The notes: generated from the letters alone by a model not told the origin. Positions 13,299-25,759 are shown, counted from the first letter of the stretch. The stretch is 64,000 nucleotides of DNA from Scatophagus argus (GCF_020382885.2 NC_058504.1:18549019-18613018); one strand, 5' to 3'. Program-made: numbers and translations.

Positions 13299-13640
13299 TG
13301 GGTGGAATGGATGGTGACAGATCACCTCCTGGTCACTGATGTTTGTCGGTCTGGAAGCAGTGCAGCTGTCAAAAGGAAAACTCCGAGTGTTTAGGTGCTG
13401 CTTGGTGTTCCCAACTCTCCGGAGTCAAACTACGCCTAAATATCACGACGAAGTCATTTAAACATCAGTCTGGTACGAAAACAAGTTCTGAGTTCTTCCC
13501 ATTAGTCCTGAAGACTCCGCTCCGCTAGAAATGGGACGGCATCATCACGTCCTGCGCGCCTGCTCAGCCGAGGCGTTGTGCGCGAGCGAGCAGCACGACC
13601 GCGCGCGTATGAGGAGGAGGGGGAGGAAGCGAGACAATAG
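13299..13640 (-). promoter_or_regulatory. lpar4: CpG-rich promoter and untranslated first exon, probably of lpar4
   Basis: The segment at about 13510-13615 is strikingly rich in CG dinucleotides (runs such as tgcgcgagcgagcagcacgaccgcgcgcg) compared with the surrounding CpG-poor sequence. About 200 bp further along the minus strand is a consensus donor, CCCA|GTAAGT, at 13299/13298. This is the arrangement expected for a CpG-island promoter and a non-coding exon 1 spliced to the lpar4 coding exon 3.6 kb away. No plus-strand gene starts here. A GAGG-rich purine tract follows at 13607-13710. Confidence 0.5.
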
Positions 13641-15129
13641 CACCTCGGCCCGGGCAATAGGGAGGAGGTGGAGAGTGAATAGGGGATTGTGGAGAGAGAG
13701 GGAGTGAGGAGCCTGGTGTCATCAGCTGGAGAGCTCGTAGCGCGTTAGGACCAGAAACACACTTAGATTACACATCACTGGTTTTATTAATGTCACAGAG
13801 ATTGTAGGAACAGACGGTCCAAAGTAACTTTAAGTGCATAAGTACAAATCTGAGCCCTAATATGTATGCGTTGAGTTATTTTATTTCTAGTTTCTTAGAA
13901 ATTTTACATGCAGTGCAAAACAAATTACGTATTAAGTTTTGAAGCAGTAGCCTATAGCTCCACTTCAGCCAGATAGATTACAACGACGCTTACACATTAA
14001 TACATATGTGATAATAAAGTAACAATGTAATCTATAAAACTCTTAAAAGAACTTAAATTTAATTTCACACTCGACATCTAAGCAGCACACGGTCCTTAAA
14101 GCTATTAAAGCTTGTGTGCGACTGCCTTATTTTTGAACTTTTTTTGTGGTTGTTGAAAAACAATACGTATGTTCAGAACAGATTTCATGTATTTTGTCTG
14201 CTTTATCAAAGAAGCATTCTTTGGTTTCTGTAACTTAAATTTAATGTTACATGTCTTTTGTGGACAAATCTCAATTTAAATTGAGATTTAAGTGCTTGCA
14301 TAAATCTGAGAACAACCAAACTTCCCGTGACAAAAGACTTTATATTAACAATGTGGCAAACCACATGTAAAAAATCTTCACCTGCATAGACATAAAAGAA
14401 GATGACAGTATAATTAAAGTTCAAAGTAAGGGGGGATATCTTCAGAGCCTTTGTTAAATTCACACAAGTCAAATACCTGTGATGTACCCCTCAGACTAAC
14501 AGCATTGAGCTATTTTGGTTGATCAAAGTCCTGCCCTGCTATTGTTACAGCACAGCCTTCATATCTGAGGCAACCAAAAGAGGTATTTTTAGCAAGGTGA
14601 CAGGGCAGCATTGGACAGGTTCCCATTGTGTTCAGGCTGGTATGGCACTGTGTGTGTGTGAGAGAGTGACAGAGATGGAGAGAGAGGCACTTAACAGAGG
14701 GGAAGTGGTCGTTGGGGGTTGCGTCTGGCAGGCTGACCACTCCACAATAGCAGCAGGGAGGACAGGACATCCTGCTTACTGCATAACTTGAACTCTTAGA
14801 CACGCACATACACTCACACTCATTTATTATACACAAAAACACACAATACATTACACACCACCAGATGTCTTTAACCTCTTGATTGTTGGTAGTGAAAAGC
14901 TTGTGTATGAGACACACATTGAGATAAAACACGTTTCCTTAATGATGTTTCATAACATGACTCCACCATTGTCCTTCATCTGGTCAGCTTAAATATTAGC
15001 TGGCATGATACCAAGAGTTTTAGCAAGAGCAATTTGGAAAAGACATCGTTTTGGTAGCAGGGACCCACAAGATCACATCAGACCATGTCAGTGAGGGCAG
15101 AAGCTAAAAATGATAGATTAATGTAGTAT
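13641..15129. other. intergenic, no gene recognised
   Basis: AT-rich sequence without a credible coding frame. It contains a perfect 24-bp palindrome at 14264-14287 and ends at the boundary of a Rex3-like LINE. Confidence 0.5.
14264..14287. repeat. perfect 24-bp palindrome
   Basis: The arm aaatctcaattt is followed directly by its exact reverse complement aaattgagattt with no spacer. Function unknown. Confidence 0.9.
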
Positions 15130-16517
15130 TCTGCTTCCACTGTGGAAGCTGCTGTTCGGCGCTGTGGTCGTAGAGTCTCTGGTGCCTGGCGCGGCGGCAT
15201 CCCCCAGACCTGGTGGTGGACACCGAAGGAAAGAGATGTCGTCAAGCTGAAGAAGGAGTCCTATCGAGCTTGGTTGGCATGTGGGACTCCCTAGGCAGCT
15301 GACTGGTATCGGAAGGCCAAAAGTGCTGCAGCCCTAGCAGTTGTAGAAGCAAAAACTTCTGGTCTGGGAAGAGTTGGAAGAGGCCATGGGGGGAGGACCA
15401 TCAGTCGGCCCCGGGGAAATTCTGGCAAACCTCAGGAGGGGGACGCAGTGCCCTACTGATGCTGTTTACAGTGGAAGTGGGGAGCTGCTGACTTCGACTG
15501 GGGGCATTGTCGGATGGCGGAAGGAATACTTTGAGGGTCTCCTCAATCCTGCTGATGCACCTTCTTTCATGGAAGCAGAGGCTGGGGACCCAGACGCTGA
15601 TACATTCATCACCCAAGCCGAAGTCACTGGGGTAGTTGGAAAGCTCCTCAGTGGCAGGGCACCAGGGGTGGATGAGATCCATCCTGGGTACCTTAAGTGT
15701 CTGAATGTTGTGTGGTTGTTGTCTTGGTTGACACCCTCTGCAACATTGCGTGGCAGTCAAGGACAGTGCCCCTGGACTGGCAGACCGGGGTGGTGGTCCC
15801 TCTTTTTGAGAAGGGGGGCTGGAGGGTGTGCTCCAACTAAAGAGGGATCACACACCTCTGCCTTCCTGGGAAAGTCTATTCCAAGGTACTGGAGAGGAGA
15901 TTTGGGCCGATAGTCGAACCTCGGATTCAGGAGGAACAATGCAGTTTTCACACTGGTCATGGAACACTGGACCAGCTCTATACCCTCCATGGTCCATCAT
16001 AGTGAAGAAGGAGCTGAGCCAAAAGATGAGAATCTCAATTTACCAGTCAGTCTACGTTCCTACCCTCACCTATGGTCACGAACATTGCGTCATGACCAAA
16101 AGAACAAGATCTCAGATACAAGCGGCCAAAATAAGCTTCCTCCGCAGGGTGGCGGGGCACTCCCTTAGAGATAGGGTGAGGAGGTCTGTAACCCGGGAGG
16201 AGCTCGGAGTAGAGCCGCTGCTCCTCCACATCGAGAGGAGCCAGTTGAGGTGGTTCGGGCATCTGTTTTGGATGCCTCCTGAATGCCCCGTGGGGAGGTG
16301 TTTCGGGCATGTTCCACCAGGAGGAGGCCCCGAGGAAGACCCAGGACACGCTGGAAGGACTATGTCACTCAGCTGGCCTGGGAACGCCTTGGGGTCCACC
16401 CGGAAGAGCTGGAAGAAGTGTCTGGGGAGAGGGAAGTCTGGGCAACCCTGCTGAAGCTGCTGCCCCCGCAACCCGGTCCCAGATAAAGCAGAAGAAAATG
16501 AATGGATGGATGGATAG
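15130..16517 (+). mobile_element. Rex3/RTE-like LINE, internally deleted
   Basis: The plus-strand translation carries pieces of a non-LTR retrotransposon ORF. Upstream of the reverse transcriptase is GWRKEYFEGLLNPADAPSF, then ITQAEVTGVVGKLLSGRAPG and VDEIHPGYLK. Degraded RT sequence follows. The frame jumps from an HTGHGTLDQLYTLHG-like stretch (about 15950) straight to the C-terminal SIYQSVYVPTLTYGHE...SFLRRVAGHS...ERSQLRWFGHL region and ends with RPRGRPRTRWKDYVTQLAWE...LLPPQPGPR. The central RT core, including the catalytic Asp-Asp box, is not present. The 3' end is a short tandem run of GATG/GGAT units, as remembered for Rex3. Several stops and frame shifts show it is a dead copy. Confidence 0.85.
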
Positions 16518-17305
16518 ATGTATTATTCTGGTGAGTCATATGTTATCCTAAAACATGACAATAATTTCATTTCATACCCAATGAAAAATCCTCTTTTTTA
16601 AATTTTCTGTGCAATCTTTCCCTCACAACACCAAAGCACCTTGATTTAGTTTCATGTTACTCTTTGTGTTAAGGATTAGACAAGCACTGGACCAGCAAGA
16701 AATCGCTGCATGATCTAAAGTGTCACAGGAATAGTCTACAGTGATGAACTTAAACACAGTGGTGTTCTGAGGCATATGCTGGTATGCTCACAGTGACATA
16801 ATGCTTATTATGTTTACAGACTTAGCTTAGCTTGTTGTCTGTTAGCATTCACCTATTAGCACTGAATACAAAATACAGCTGAGGCTGTCTGGGATATCAT
16901 GGTTTTTTTTTGTTTGTTTTTTTACTGGACAAACTGAAATGTTGCGCAGATAAACAAGTCAGTTAAGGGATCACCTCCGCCCTCCAGTCCCAACATGTGC
17001 TTCATGTTTCACAAAAAAGGACTTATGATAGGAGTTAGATAGATAGTTTTGGCTTTTAAGACTCATAAAATGAAAGGTGAGATACTGCAAATAATGGTGT
17101 TAGCATAGTGTCAATTTCTTTGTGTAACTACAACATAACCAAGTCTGACAAGCTAATTACACATCTGTGGCTTACTGCTAGTCGACAGTAAGACGGCCAA
17201 AAAGCAGCGAAGGGAGGCACGTGAAAACTGTGTTGAAATGTCATGATTGGATGAACCAGAGGACATTTAAGGTTTGATTTGGGTTACAGAAACTTCCTCC
17301 AGTCC

Positions 17306-17353
<48 letters not shown>

Positions 17354-20300
17354 ACACACACTCCTCCCTCCTTATTCTCTGTCTTTGGTAACGGTAACTA
17401 AGCTGTGCAGCTCTGGCAAAGGCTTTGTGAGTCACACCAACCAGAACAAAGACCCCATTACTGCACCCCAAGCACCCCACCTCCCCTCCTTTCTCGCTCT
17501 TTCTCTCTCTCTCCCGGTCCCTCCGTCTCCTCTCTTCTTCGACCCTTCTGTCCTGCTTTCCTTTAATGCGATGATGAGTGTATTTCCTTTGCTTTTCTCG
17601 CCTTGCATCCGTCCATCCTCTCATTCACTGGCTCCACGAGGGTTTAGGGGCTGCCCCGTCGTGCCATACATACCTCTGCCCTGACAACAGAGCTGGACAA
17701 AGGCAGCGAGGCAGTACAACACAGGAGTCTTAAGCTTTATAGGCTTTATTGACTGATATTAACATGACTGCAGTGGGGTGTCCTCAGTGTGTATGTGTAT
17801 ACGTCTATAACTGACCTTAGCCCCTGTGAGCAAGCACTGACCTGATTAGCCGCCATCTCATCCACAGTAGTGCTGAGTCTGGATCAATGCTGCTGGGGTG
17901 ACCGAGGCTTCAGAGGAAGACTCTCTGCAGCTACAGAGATCGAGCTGTTTACCCCACAGCACTGATAGGTGCAGCATGAGCAGCCATGGGTGAGCACTTG
18001 TTCTCCAGACTGAGAGACGAGGCAGACAGGCCTACAGACTGACCAGACTGAACCCAGTCTGAGCAGACAGAGCCTGTTGTTTGTCTCTGTGATGTAATGG
18101 GCTGTTGTAACTCATGTACCTCAGGGTACATACATTAAAATGTCAGCTATCAAAGATTTGATCAGCTCCTTTCCAAACATGGTTTTCTTGTGAAGGCGAG
18201 TTTATTTGTACAGCACATTCCCACAATGAGGTGATTTGAAAGAACTGTGCAAAAGAAAATATGAGACGTCTAATGTGTTGGGTTGAGGGGGAGCAGAAAA
18301 GAGCAGAAAAGAAATATAGCATTCATAATTCTGTTTTCATTGGTGTAAAATCACCTGAAACTAGGAATTGTTGTGCTTTCGTGACCTTAGAATGAGCCTT
18401 TTATATCTACAGAAGGAGCGGGTCTTCACTGGAAAGAAATGCATCTGGAAACCAACATCTACTTAGTAAACTAAACTCTATTAAAATTAACTCTCCCAGG
18501 ACATTGACTACATTTATCCTACAAATTGTGCCAGATAGAACAATAATTTCCAAGTGAGTTTCTGGAAGATTATTGAAAAATTACAGCATTAAAGATTGAA
18601 AAGTTATAAATTTATTAATAATATATTTTATATACCACATTGAACTGACATTAGTGTTTTCTGTTAAAGACCCAGAGTTGTAATTTTTGGACAATTAATA
18701 ATGAAATCACAGTATTACAATATCAGGACCCTGAAGCTATTGTGCATGTTAACTGTCACATTGTCAGAGCTTACTGGAACACTTGACAGGAAGAGAGCTA
18801 TGGTTAATGTTATGAGAACACCACTGCTTTTTCTACTATGACAGCTAAAAATGTATAGTGTATATTTGATGCATGTGTCTATATTAGAAAAGTATGTAAA
18901 AGTGACCAAAAGGAAACATACGGGGACATGCTGTTGGTTATCCGTCACTTGCCTGGAGATAAAATCTCACCACTGCGTATTAATGTTGACACGTTTACAC
19001 TGTCCAGCGGGAGGTGCTAGAGCTCCACATGAAAGCAAGAGGACAAATTGTCCAGTTCAGGCTGCAGTGTTTTACACATGGAAAACACTACATTTGTCAT
19101 GAATTCAACAGTTTTGTCTTATCCTCTGACTGTTTTTCCTTGCATAGATTTCTTGAGGAAGTTGTGTTACTTGGTGTGGTTTTGTAATTAATTATGACAG
19201 CACACAGTCCTCTCCTTTGGTCCTTAAAAATGCACAAACGAACCTTGACTTGTTTAAGAGGATAAATAGGATGTATTGTTAATTTTAAAAGTCGGACCTC
19301 CGACAATGTTTACTCATGACTGACAGCCCTTGTGCCAAATTACACTATGCAGGCCTGGCAAGCACAAAGCATCATGAAAAGGAAGCTGCCATCAGTGTTC
19401 CCCAGTCCTGTTCACCCTCCTGTTCCTCAGACTCCATTGATCAGTTCCAGGAACACTTGAAGTTGTAGCACACACACACACACACACACACAAGCCAGCA
19501 CCCACTGAAGCAGTCATATTATTTAGTGTAGTAGGTCTGTCCTCCTCTCAGACTCAGTGGCACTGTGCTTCCCCCTGCTGGACAGCGCTCTCTACAACAG
19601 TAAAATCCTGAATTACAGTAATCACAACTAAAAAAAGAATCTGTTCATCTTCATTCACCTACACCTAGAAAATACAATATGTTTGTGATAACCCTGGGTT
19701 AGGAGCTATTCTCCTCCTTGCTCTTGCCCTTTGCATCTGTGTCAAAGCAGACATTTCTCATCTGTGACCTGGTCACAAATACAAACGTCAGACATGTGAA
19801 TCCACTTTTAATCACAAGATGTATATCTTTCACATCCTCAGTGACAAATCTGTGTAAAGCAACAATGACTGTAATGGCTGATAACACAGTTAAAGCTACT
19901 GAGTGCCTGGGAACTGCTTTCAAGCCTAAAACCATGTTTTTGTGGCATTTGTCTTATCAGCTTGACCAGCATTTGATATATGCATGGAAAATGCTTTTGT
20001 CCTGTGTGTGTGTGTGAGTGTGTGTATTATCTGTATGGTTGCTAGCTGAGTAACTGAGTGGATGACAGGTATTACACAAGTTAAGCTGCAGTAGCACTAG
20101 AGAAAAGATCTTGCTATTGAATCAATCCAGGCTGTGGAGACATTAGTGAATATTTGTGAACTACTGGTCAGTAAGAGAAATATGATATACATGAAATAAA
20201 TTTCTGCTTAAGATATTGCGGTTTGTTAACCTACTGCAAACATTGGTTCTTCCCAGTGTTGTATTTTCTTTTATCATCTTCTCCTGGGCTGTCTGCCAGA

Positions 20301-20843
20301 TCACACTGCAGAGTTTGCAGGATGAGACCATGTTTACAATATGAACCAGATTATAATCTCTGGCTATTAAAATGTGAGATTAATTTACTTCATAAGAATC
20401 CCAAATGTCACCTGAAAAAACCACATAAAGCCACATTTCTCAATATCTTGGGGCTTGATGTAACATATTCATCATGTTACATGTTTTTATTTTATATTAT
20501 AATATGAACTCGAAGTGCATGTTTTTATGTGTGACTATGTAACTATTGAAATAAGAAGTAACACAACCCTCCTTTTACACATATAAAGACAAATGAAAAA
20601 GCAAAACGCCCCATCTATTGAATACACCTGGGTGTGTTAATACTACAGCCTTGGTTGGTCTGGAATGACCAGCAGCCACCTTTAGTTACATATATAGTCT
20701 CACATTGAAGCCCATATGAAGACATGTTAGTCAGAATATCTTATACATATATCCTGTGTAATTTTACTATATAAATAAAATATAAACTGCAAGCAATAAA
20801 CATTACTTTTGGTTGAATTCATGCTTATTTACAGCTAAAGCTT
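16518..20843. other. intergenic, no gene recognised
   Basis: No supported gene. It contains CA microsatellites (17308-17361, 19469-19492) and scattered short frames without domain-like features. Both flanking receptor frames (lpar4 and the divergent GPCR) are on the minus strand. Confidence 0.5.
17308..17361. repeat. (CA)n microsatellite
   Basis: About 26 CA units with one T interruption near 17349. Confidence 0.95.
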
Positions 20844-21530
20844 TTAATGAAATGAGCTCTTTGTATTTTGTGGTTTGCTATAGTGCACCCATACATAATG
20901 CAAATATAAATTCACAAGCCATAGTATCCTCCTCAGGTAGGAGGACAAAGCTGGAAGGGACGGAAGAGGCTCATGACCAAGAGAGGAAGCTTGAGAGTTT
21001 TGTAGTGTCGAGGAATAAATCTGAAATCTGGAATTCTGTGAGATTAACAGCTCTAGCAGTACAAGTGTCCACACCAGGCCACAGCTCAGCTGAGCCCAGC
21101 AAGATGTCCTGAATCTCCGACTCTGCTGAGGCCAGCGTGACACCAGTGTGGCCTCCAGGCCCAGCAGCCCCAGCAGGAGCAGAGAGGCCAGATGTTGAGC
21201 ATCAAGCAGCTGTTGACAGAGCAGGTTCACAGTCTCTCTCGTGGGCCCCATCTTAATCTCACCGCTTGCCTCCTCCATCCACCAGATCAGTGATGTTGCC
21301 AGCTGAAGCATCCAGTGCAGCAGCACAAGGCTGTCTGTAAGGGCCAGCTGACCCAGGAACACAGTGGAGGGCTTGGTGGAGATGTGAGAGGAGCGGAGGA
21401 GTAACAGGATCCGCAGGCTGAACAAACAGCCCACCAGCAGGGGGAGGCCAGCACAGTGGGGGAACAGCAGCACCGTTACCAGCTTCAGCAGCAAGAACCG
21501 ACGCAGACATTCTCTAGAGGTCGAGGGCAT
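20844..21530 (-). CDS. divergent rhodopsin-class GPCR-like protein, TM1 to TM4/5 only
   Basis: Open frame of 228 residues from ATG at 21530. It is rich in Leu and looks like the first part of a class A GPCR: a TM1 segment (about 14-46); TM2 with LALTD (Asp66, the 2.50 position); a Cys at 105 at the start of TM3; then LEATLVSRWP, where E126-A127-T128 sits exactly eight residues before Pro134, the spacing of DRY to Pro in this class; and TM4 with Trp154. DRY is thus E-A-T, without the arginine, and the TM1 Gly-Asn pair is also missing. A weak hydrophobic segment (about 202-222) could be TM5. No TM6 or TM7 follows in the frame. I cannot name the family. GC content and codon use resemble its receptor neighbours. 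A strong donor on the minus strand (CAG|GTGAGT at 22168/22167) and an acceptor ending at 21554 could join an untranslated exon to it. It may be a real divergent receptor with missing exons, or a decaying paralogue. Confidence 0.5.
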   Translation of the reverse strand: MPSTSRECLRRFLLLKLVTVLLFPHCAGLPLLVGCLFSLRILLLLRSSHISTKPSTVFLGQLALTDSLVLLHWMLQLATSLIWWMEEASGEIKMGPTRETVNLLCQQLLDAQHLASLLLLGLLGLEATLVSRWPQQSRRFRTSCWAQLSCGLVWTLVLLELLISQNSRFQIYSSTLQNSQASSLGHEPLPSLPALSSYLRRILWLVNLYLHYVWVHYSKPQNTKSSFH

Positions 21531-21553
21531 GCCCGCACCAAGAGCTTATCTCA

Positions 21554-23076
21554 CTGACTTCAAAATGTGTTTTGATCTGCAGACAGTTAAACACATGGAG
21601 CTCAATGTGATGCTCTTATCTGGTTTTAGACAATCATGCATGTTTCTCTGCTTCACACATTCATAAAAGCACACAAACACACTAGTGGTTTATCTCTCGC
21701 ACATACAGTATTTTTACATCTTTATTCCTTATTATGACTATTGCCACAGTGTTGTTTCAGCATGCAAAGGCCCAGACAAGCAAACGAGGCATCAATAAAT
21801 TCTTTTTGCAGGTATCATCTAATGTGTCTGAGGTTGAACCTCACCTGACCTTATCTACTAAAGTTCCATTAAAAAGAATTCATTTTCTGGAAAGCAGCAA
21901 TTAAAAAGAGGCACTAAAGTTATGGGTATTGAATCTGATACTTTTATTTACACAGCATCAGCTTCACAGCATCTTTTAAATTCAAGCATGCATCTCCTTT
22001 GCTCCTTGTGTTTATGTATTTTCATCTTATTTTCATTTTTTATGTATTTTTCAATATATTAATGGGTTCTTTATACCTAGAACTTTGACTGTTCAACAGC
22101 TGATTTAACTGGCAATGCAATCAACAAATAAAGCTTTAAACAGAGATCTTGTTTATGTGGGACTCACCTGTGAGATTAAAAGTCCTGTTTCAACCTGTGT
22201 GTGGGCTTTTGTTCCCCTCGTCAGGCCCTCTTCTCAGAGAGACTGAGTGAGAGTGTGAGAGGAATCCTTTCGTTTTTCTCTTTATCGATGCTGGTTGCTT
22301 CAACTCAGCTGGGTCTCGGGCTGTAAATGTCTTTATGTCTCATCTGGAGAAGATCCAGACTGCATATGACTCATGTTGGTGGAGATTATCAGCCTGAGGG
22401 CTTTCCCCGCATCACTGACATCATTGCCTGTCTGTGTGTTTTTCCAAGCAACACCGGGCTAAAAAAGGAGTTTTGTAAGGGAACAGAACTGGTGCCAGGG
22501 AGTGAGATGCCAAAATGCCTTGCATGCACTCCGACAAGGATCAAGGAACGACTTGAAAAACCTTTCATACTGACAATTATCAAATCAGTATAGTTTCCAA
22601 AAACTACATAGCTCATTGTAATCGCAGAGAGGGACCGACCGCTTGTTAAAAATTACCAGGGGATTTACTTTTCTTTACTTTTACTTTGCAATAACCTGCA
22701 CATACTGCCATTACTTTGGATGTTGTTGTACAACTGGCAGGGTAAAAACACTCAGCTGTATCCATAACAACTAGGGTGTGATCACCATAATAAATGGCCC
22801 TCGTTGTTGCTGCAACACAGTGTGACTTTCCTCCAAACTGACTAATCGTTCGACTCACTCTGGAGTTCCGATTTGCATTGCTTAATTCATTGGTTGCTGC
22901 ACGTCTTTGATGGTTGACTGAGAGCAGATGGCTTTGTAGTTTGGTGCACATTACTCACAAGCTAGGTGTGTGAGTAAGTACATGTCACACAACATGTGAG
23001 TATTTGTCTGGAAGCTGTGGTATGAACATCTTTGCCAAATATAACAGGAAAAGTGTTGAAATATACTTAATGAAGG

Positions 23077-23077
<1 letters not shown>
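21554..23077. other. region upstream of the divergent GPCR frame
   Basis: On the minus strand the consensus donor at 22168/22167 marks a possible untranslated exon, with 22169-22330 as candidate exon and promoter sequence. No other gene-like signal is visible. Confidence 0.35.

Positions 23078-23161
<84 letters not shown>
23078..23161. repeat. long (TG)n microsatellite
   Basis: An uninterrupted TG run of about 42 units, the longest perfect dinucleotide tract in the window. Confidence 0.97.
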
Positions 23162-23583
23162 CATTGATAAATTTTCAGTGTTAATTCAACAGTATAGCAG
23201 TGACAATGTGACAAATTTTGGTCCTTCACCTTGAAACAGGAAGTTGATGTTACTCGGCTGCCCCAAATTTCATATGCTGGATAAGAATTTGAGGACATCT
23301 ACACGGCAATATTGAGTAAAGGTCATAGCACCGGCCACTTGGAACAGGAAATGACATGTTTTACACTGTTATGCACGTCTAGCAAGCTGACCAGGTCTAC
23401 CTGAAAGCTGGTCAGAACAGTCTTACGTCCTTGATGATGATGTTTTGTAAACATTAAGTTTTAACTGAACTGCGTCTAGCTGGAAATTTGTTGTTTTGCC
23501 ATGAAAAACAGGAAGTTGTTGAGGGGTTAGAGATGTCACAAAAATCATCCAAACTTTGTAAGAACAGAAGAAGTAATGAAAAG

Positions 23584-23937
23584 GTTATATAGTGGTTAGC
23601 ACTGTCGCCTCATAGCAAGAGGGTTCCAGGTTTGAATCCCGGTCTGGGCCCTTTTATGTGGAGTTTGCATGTTCTCTCTGTGCCTGCGTGGGTTTTCTCC
23701 GGGTACTCCGGCTTACTCCCACAATACCAAAAACATGCACATTAGGTTAATTGGCTACTCTAAATTGCCCCTAGGTGTGAGTGTGAGAGTGCGTGGTTGT
23801 TTGTCTTTGTGTGTTGGCCCTGCGATTGACTGGCGACCAGTCCAGGGTGAACCCCGCCTCTCGCCTGTAGTCAGCTGGGATAGGCTCCAGCTCCCCCGCG
23901 ACCCTGACGGATAAGCGGTATAGAAAATGGATGGATG
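23584..23937 (+). mobile_element. tRNA-derived SINE, near full length (copy 1)
   Basis: Starts with a tRNA-like head: an A-box-like TAGTGGTTAGCACT and a B-box-like GGTTTGAATCC about 40 bp later. The body includes GTGGAGTTTGCATG, GGGTTTTCTCCGGGTACTCC and ATTGACTGGCGACCAGTCCAG, and the tail is GATAAGCGGTATAGAAAATG followed by GATG units. The same consensus is found twice more (49077-50464, split; and 62838-63186). This is a repeat, not a functional tRNA gene. Confidence 0.85.
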
Positions 23938-25759
23938 TTTTTTACTTCCCAAAAGTGTGAAAGTTAGTGAAAGAAGAGGCTTGTAGCTTCAGGCCATTTG
24001 CACAAACAATGAAAGTGGGACCAGTCAGCCTCTGTGCATCTGTGGAAAAACTGTGTTAATGACTAAATGGTACTGATAATGTTTGCCAATAAAGCTTTCC
24101 TGTTTAGTAGTAACGCCTCTCTACGAAGCCTCTTAAATCATCAAGTGGTATTTTGGTGCATGTTTGTTGGAAATGCTGGCTGACTGACACTAGGTTGATA
24201 ATTTGATATCAGTACATCAACAGGTATCACTTGCAATGTTTTTCTGCTTTTTGGCCTCCTGGCGCCAACTACTTTTATTTTTGTGTCCTCCTGTCGTTGT
24301 GGTTTGGGATGCTGACTATGTGATTCAGGTGTTCCTGGTTCCTGCCTGGCCAGGGATGTTTGTTTCAGACATCCCTCCAACCCACTCCCCTCTGTCAACT
24401 ATCTACAGCATGTTTATACCTTTAATAACATCTAACATAAAAAAAAAAACTTAAGTAAGATCAAGAATCTACAGACGTGTTAGTGTGAGATGGCAGTTTG
24501 CTGAGCTAAACATGACATCAGCATACTAACATGTTCACAATGACAGTGATACTGTAGCGTCCGACAGGACAGGATGAAAGGATGGACGAGGAGGTACTTA
24601 GCAAACCGACGCTTTAATGAACATAACAGGTTACTATCCTCACTATAGCCCCGCCCCTTGCCTTTCTCATCCAATCACACGCCTGTCTGCCTTAGCCCCA
24701 TACACACTCAAAGCATCTCAAACAGTCAGTAACCACAGAACGTTTTAATAACAGTGCACATTAACATGAACACAGCAGCAGGGTTGCTAAAATACCATAA
24801 TGGTGTTAAGCCTTTTAGAAATAATGTTTACCATGTTCTTAGCTTTGGCATATTAGCTTGCTAAGATTTGCTAATTAGTACAAAACACCAAGTACACCTG
24901 AGTCAGAAGGTGTCATTAGTTTCACAGGTTTTTTTTTTTGTTAACAGGCTTGCTTGGAGTTGATGCCTGTGTCTGTTTATGTTCTTATGTCAGAAAGCTC
25001 TGAACATGGTGTCTGCTGTTTGAAATGCTCTTGTGCTGCTGCTGTGTTTGTTTTTCCAAGCATTTCTTGAGGTGAATGAACTTTGTTTTCATTTGGTGTT
25101 TGGCATTTGGATTGTGGTGCTTTAATACTGTTACATGGTGTCGAAATATGATTAGTAATGTTTAGTCTTGAAGGCTTTGAGTTGAGACCTGGACTGATCT
25201 AGGTTTAGTTTGGCCTGACTGGTTTTGCACTTATTTTTCCCCTCAAGTTGTTGCTGTTGTTTCCTTTCTGCCGACTGCAAATGTTTGTATGTTGACTTTA
25301 GAAATGTAAGCACGAGGAAATGTCCACACAGAGCTGATTTCGTTTATAGTGATAATTAGGAGCATCTGTCACGGTGTTCTGTATGCAATATTTGATCACT
25401 ATTGGGATCTCTAGTTTAGAGCAGAAAAAAGATTTTGTATAAAAATGTGTGTGTAGTGGGAAATGCTCACCTAATGAACGCAGCCCCAGGCCTGACTCGT
25501 CCCCCAACCGCTTTCCTAATCAAGGCCGGGTTATATAAAACACCAGTTTTCCTGTGTTAACTTTTACTACTGGTGTTGCGAGTAGTAAAAGTGATCACTT
25601 ATTCACAAGTCATCCTTTTTTACACTGTTTTTGCAAATCAGTTTATTCCCTTTAGTTCTGGTTTTAATCTGATGAGTTGGCTGAATAATGTGTGTTGGAA
25701 CCTCATGGTTGTCCTGTCCACCCTATTTGGAGTGATCTTGTGTCCCTTCAGGTGAGCCT
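23938..25759. other. intergenic, no gene recognised
   Basis: No credible coding frame. It includes a stretch starting TGTAGCGTCCGACAGG at about 24553 that resembles the start of some LTRs, but I found no matching end. Confidence 0.45.

Noticed and set aside
17241..17624. Frames of 127-136 codons on both strands
   Set aside because: Driven by the CA repeat at 17308-17361 and a pyrimidine-rich tract.
23590..23650. tRNA gene
   Set aside because: A and B boxes are present, but they head a dispersed SINE with a degenerate tRNA body and a SINE tail.
24553..24790. Second LTR starting TGTAGCGTCC
   Set aside because: No matching CA-ended terminus and no target duplication could be found.
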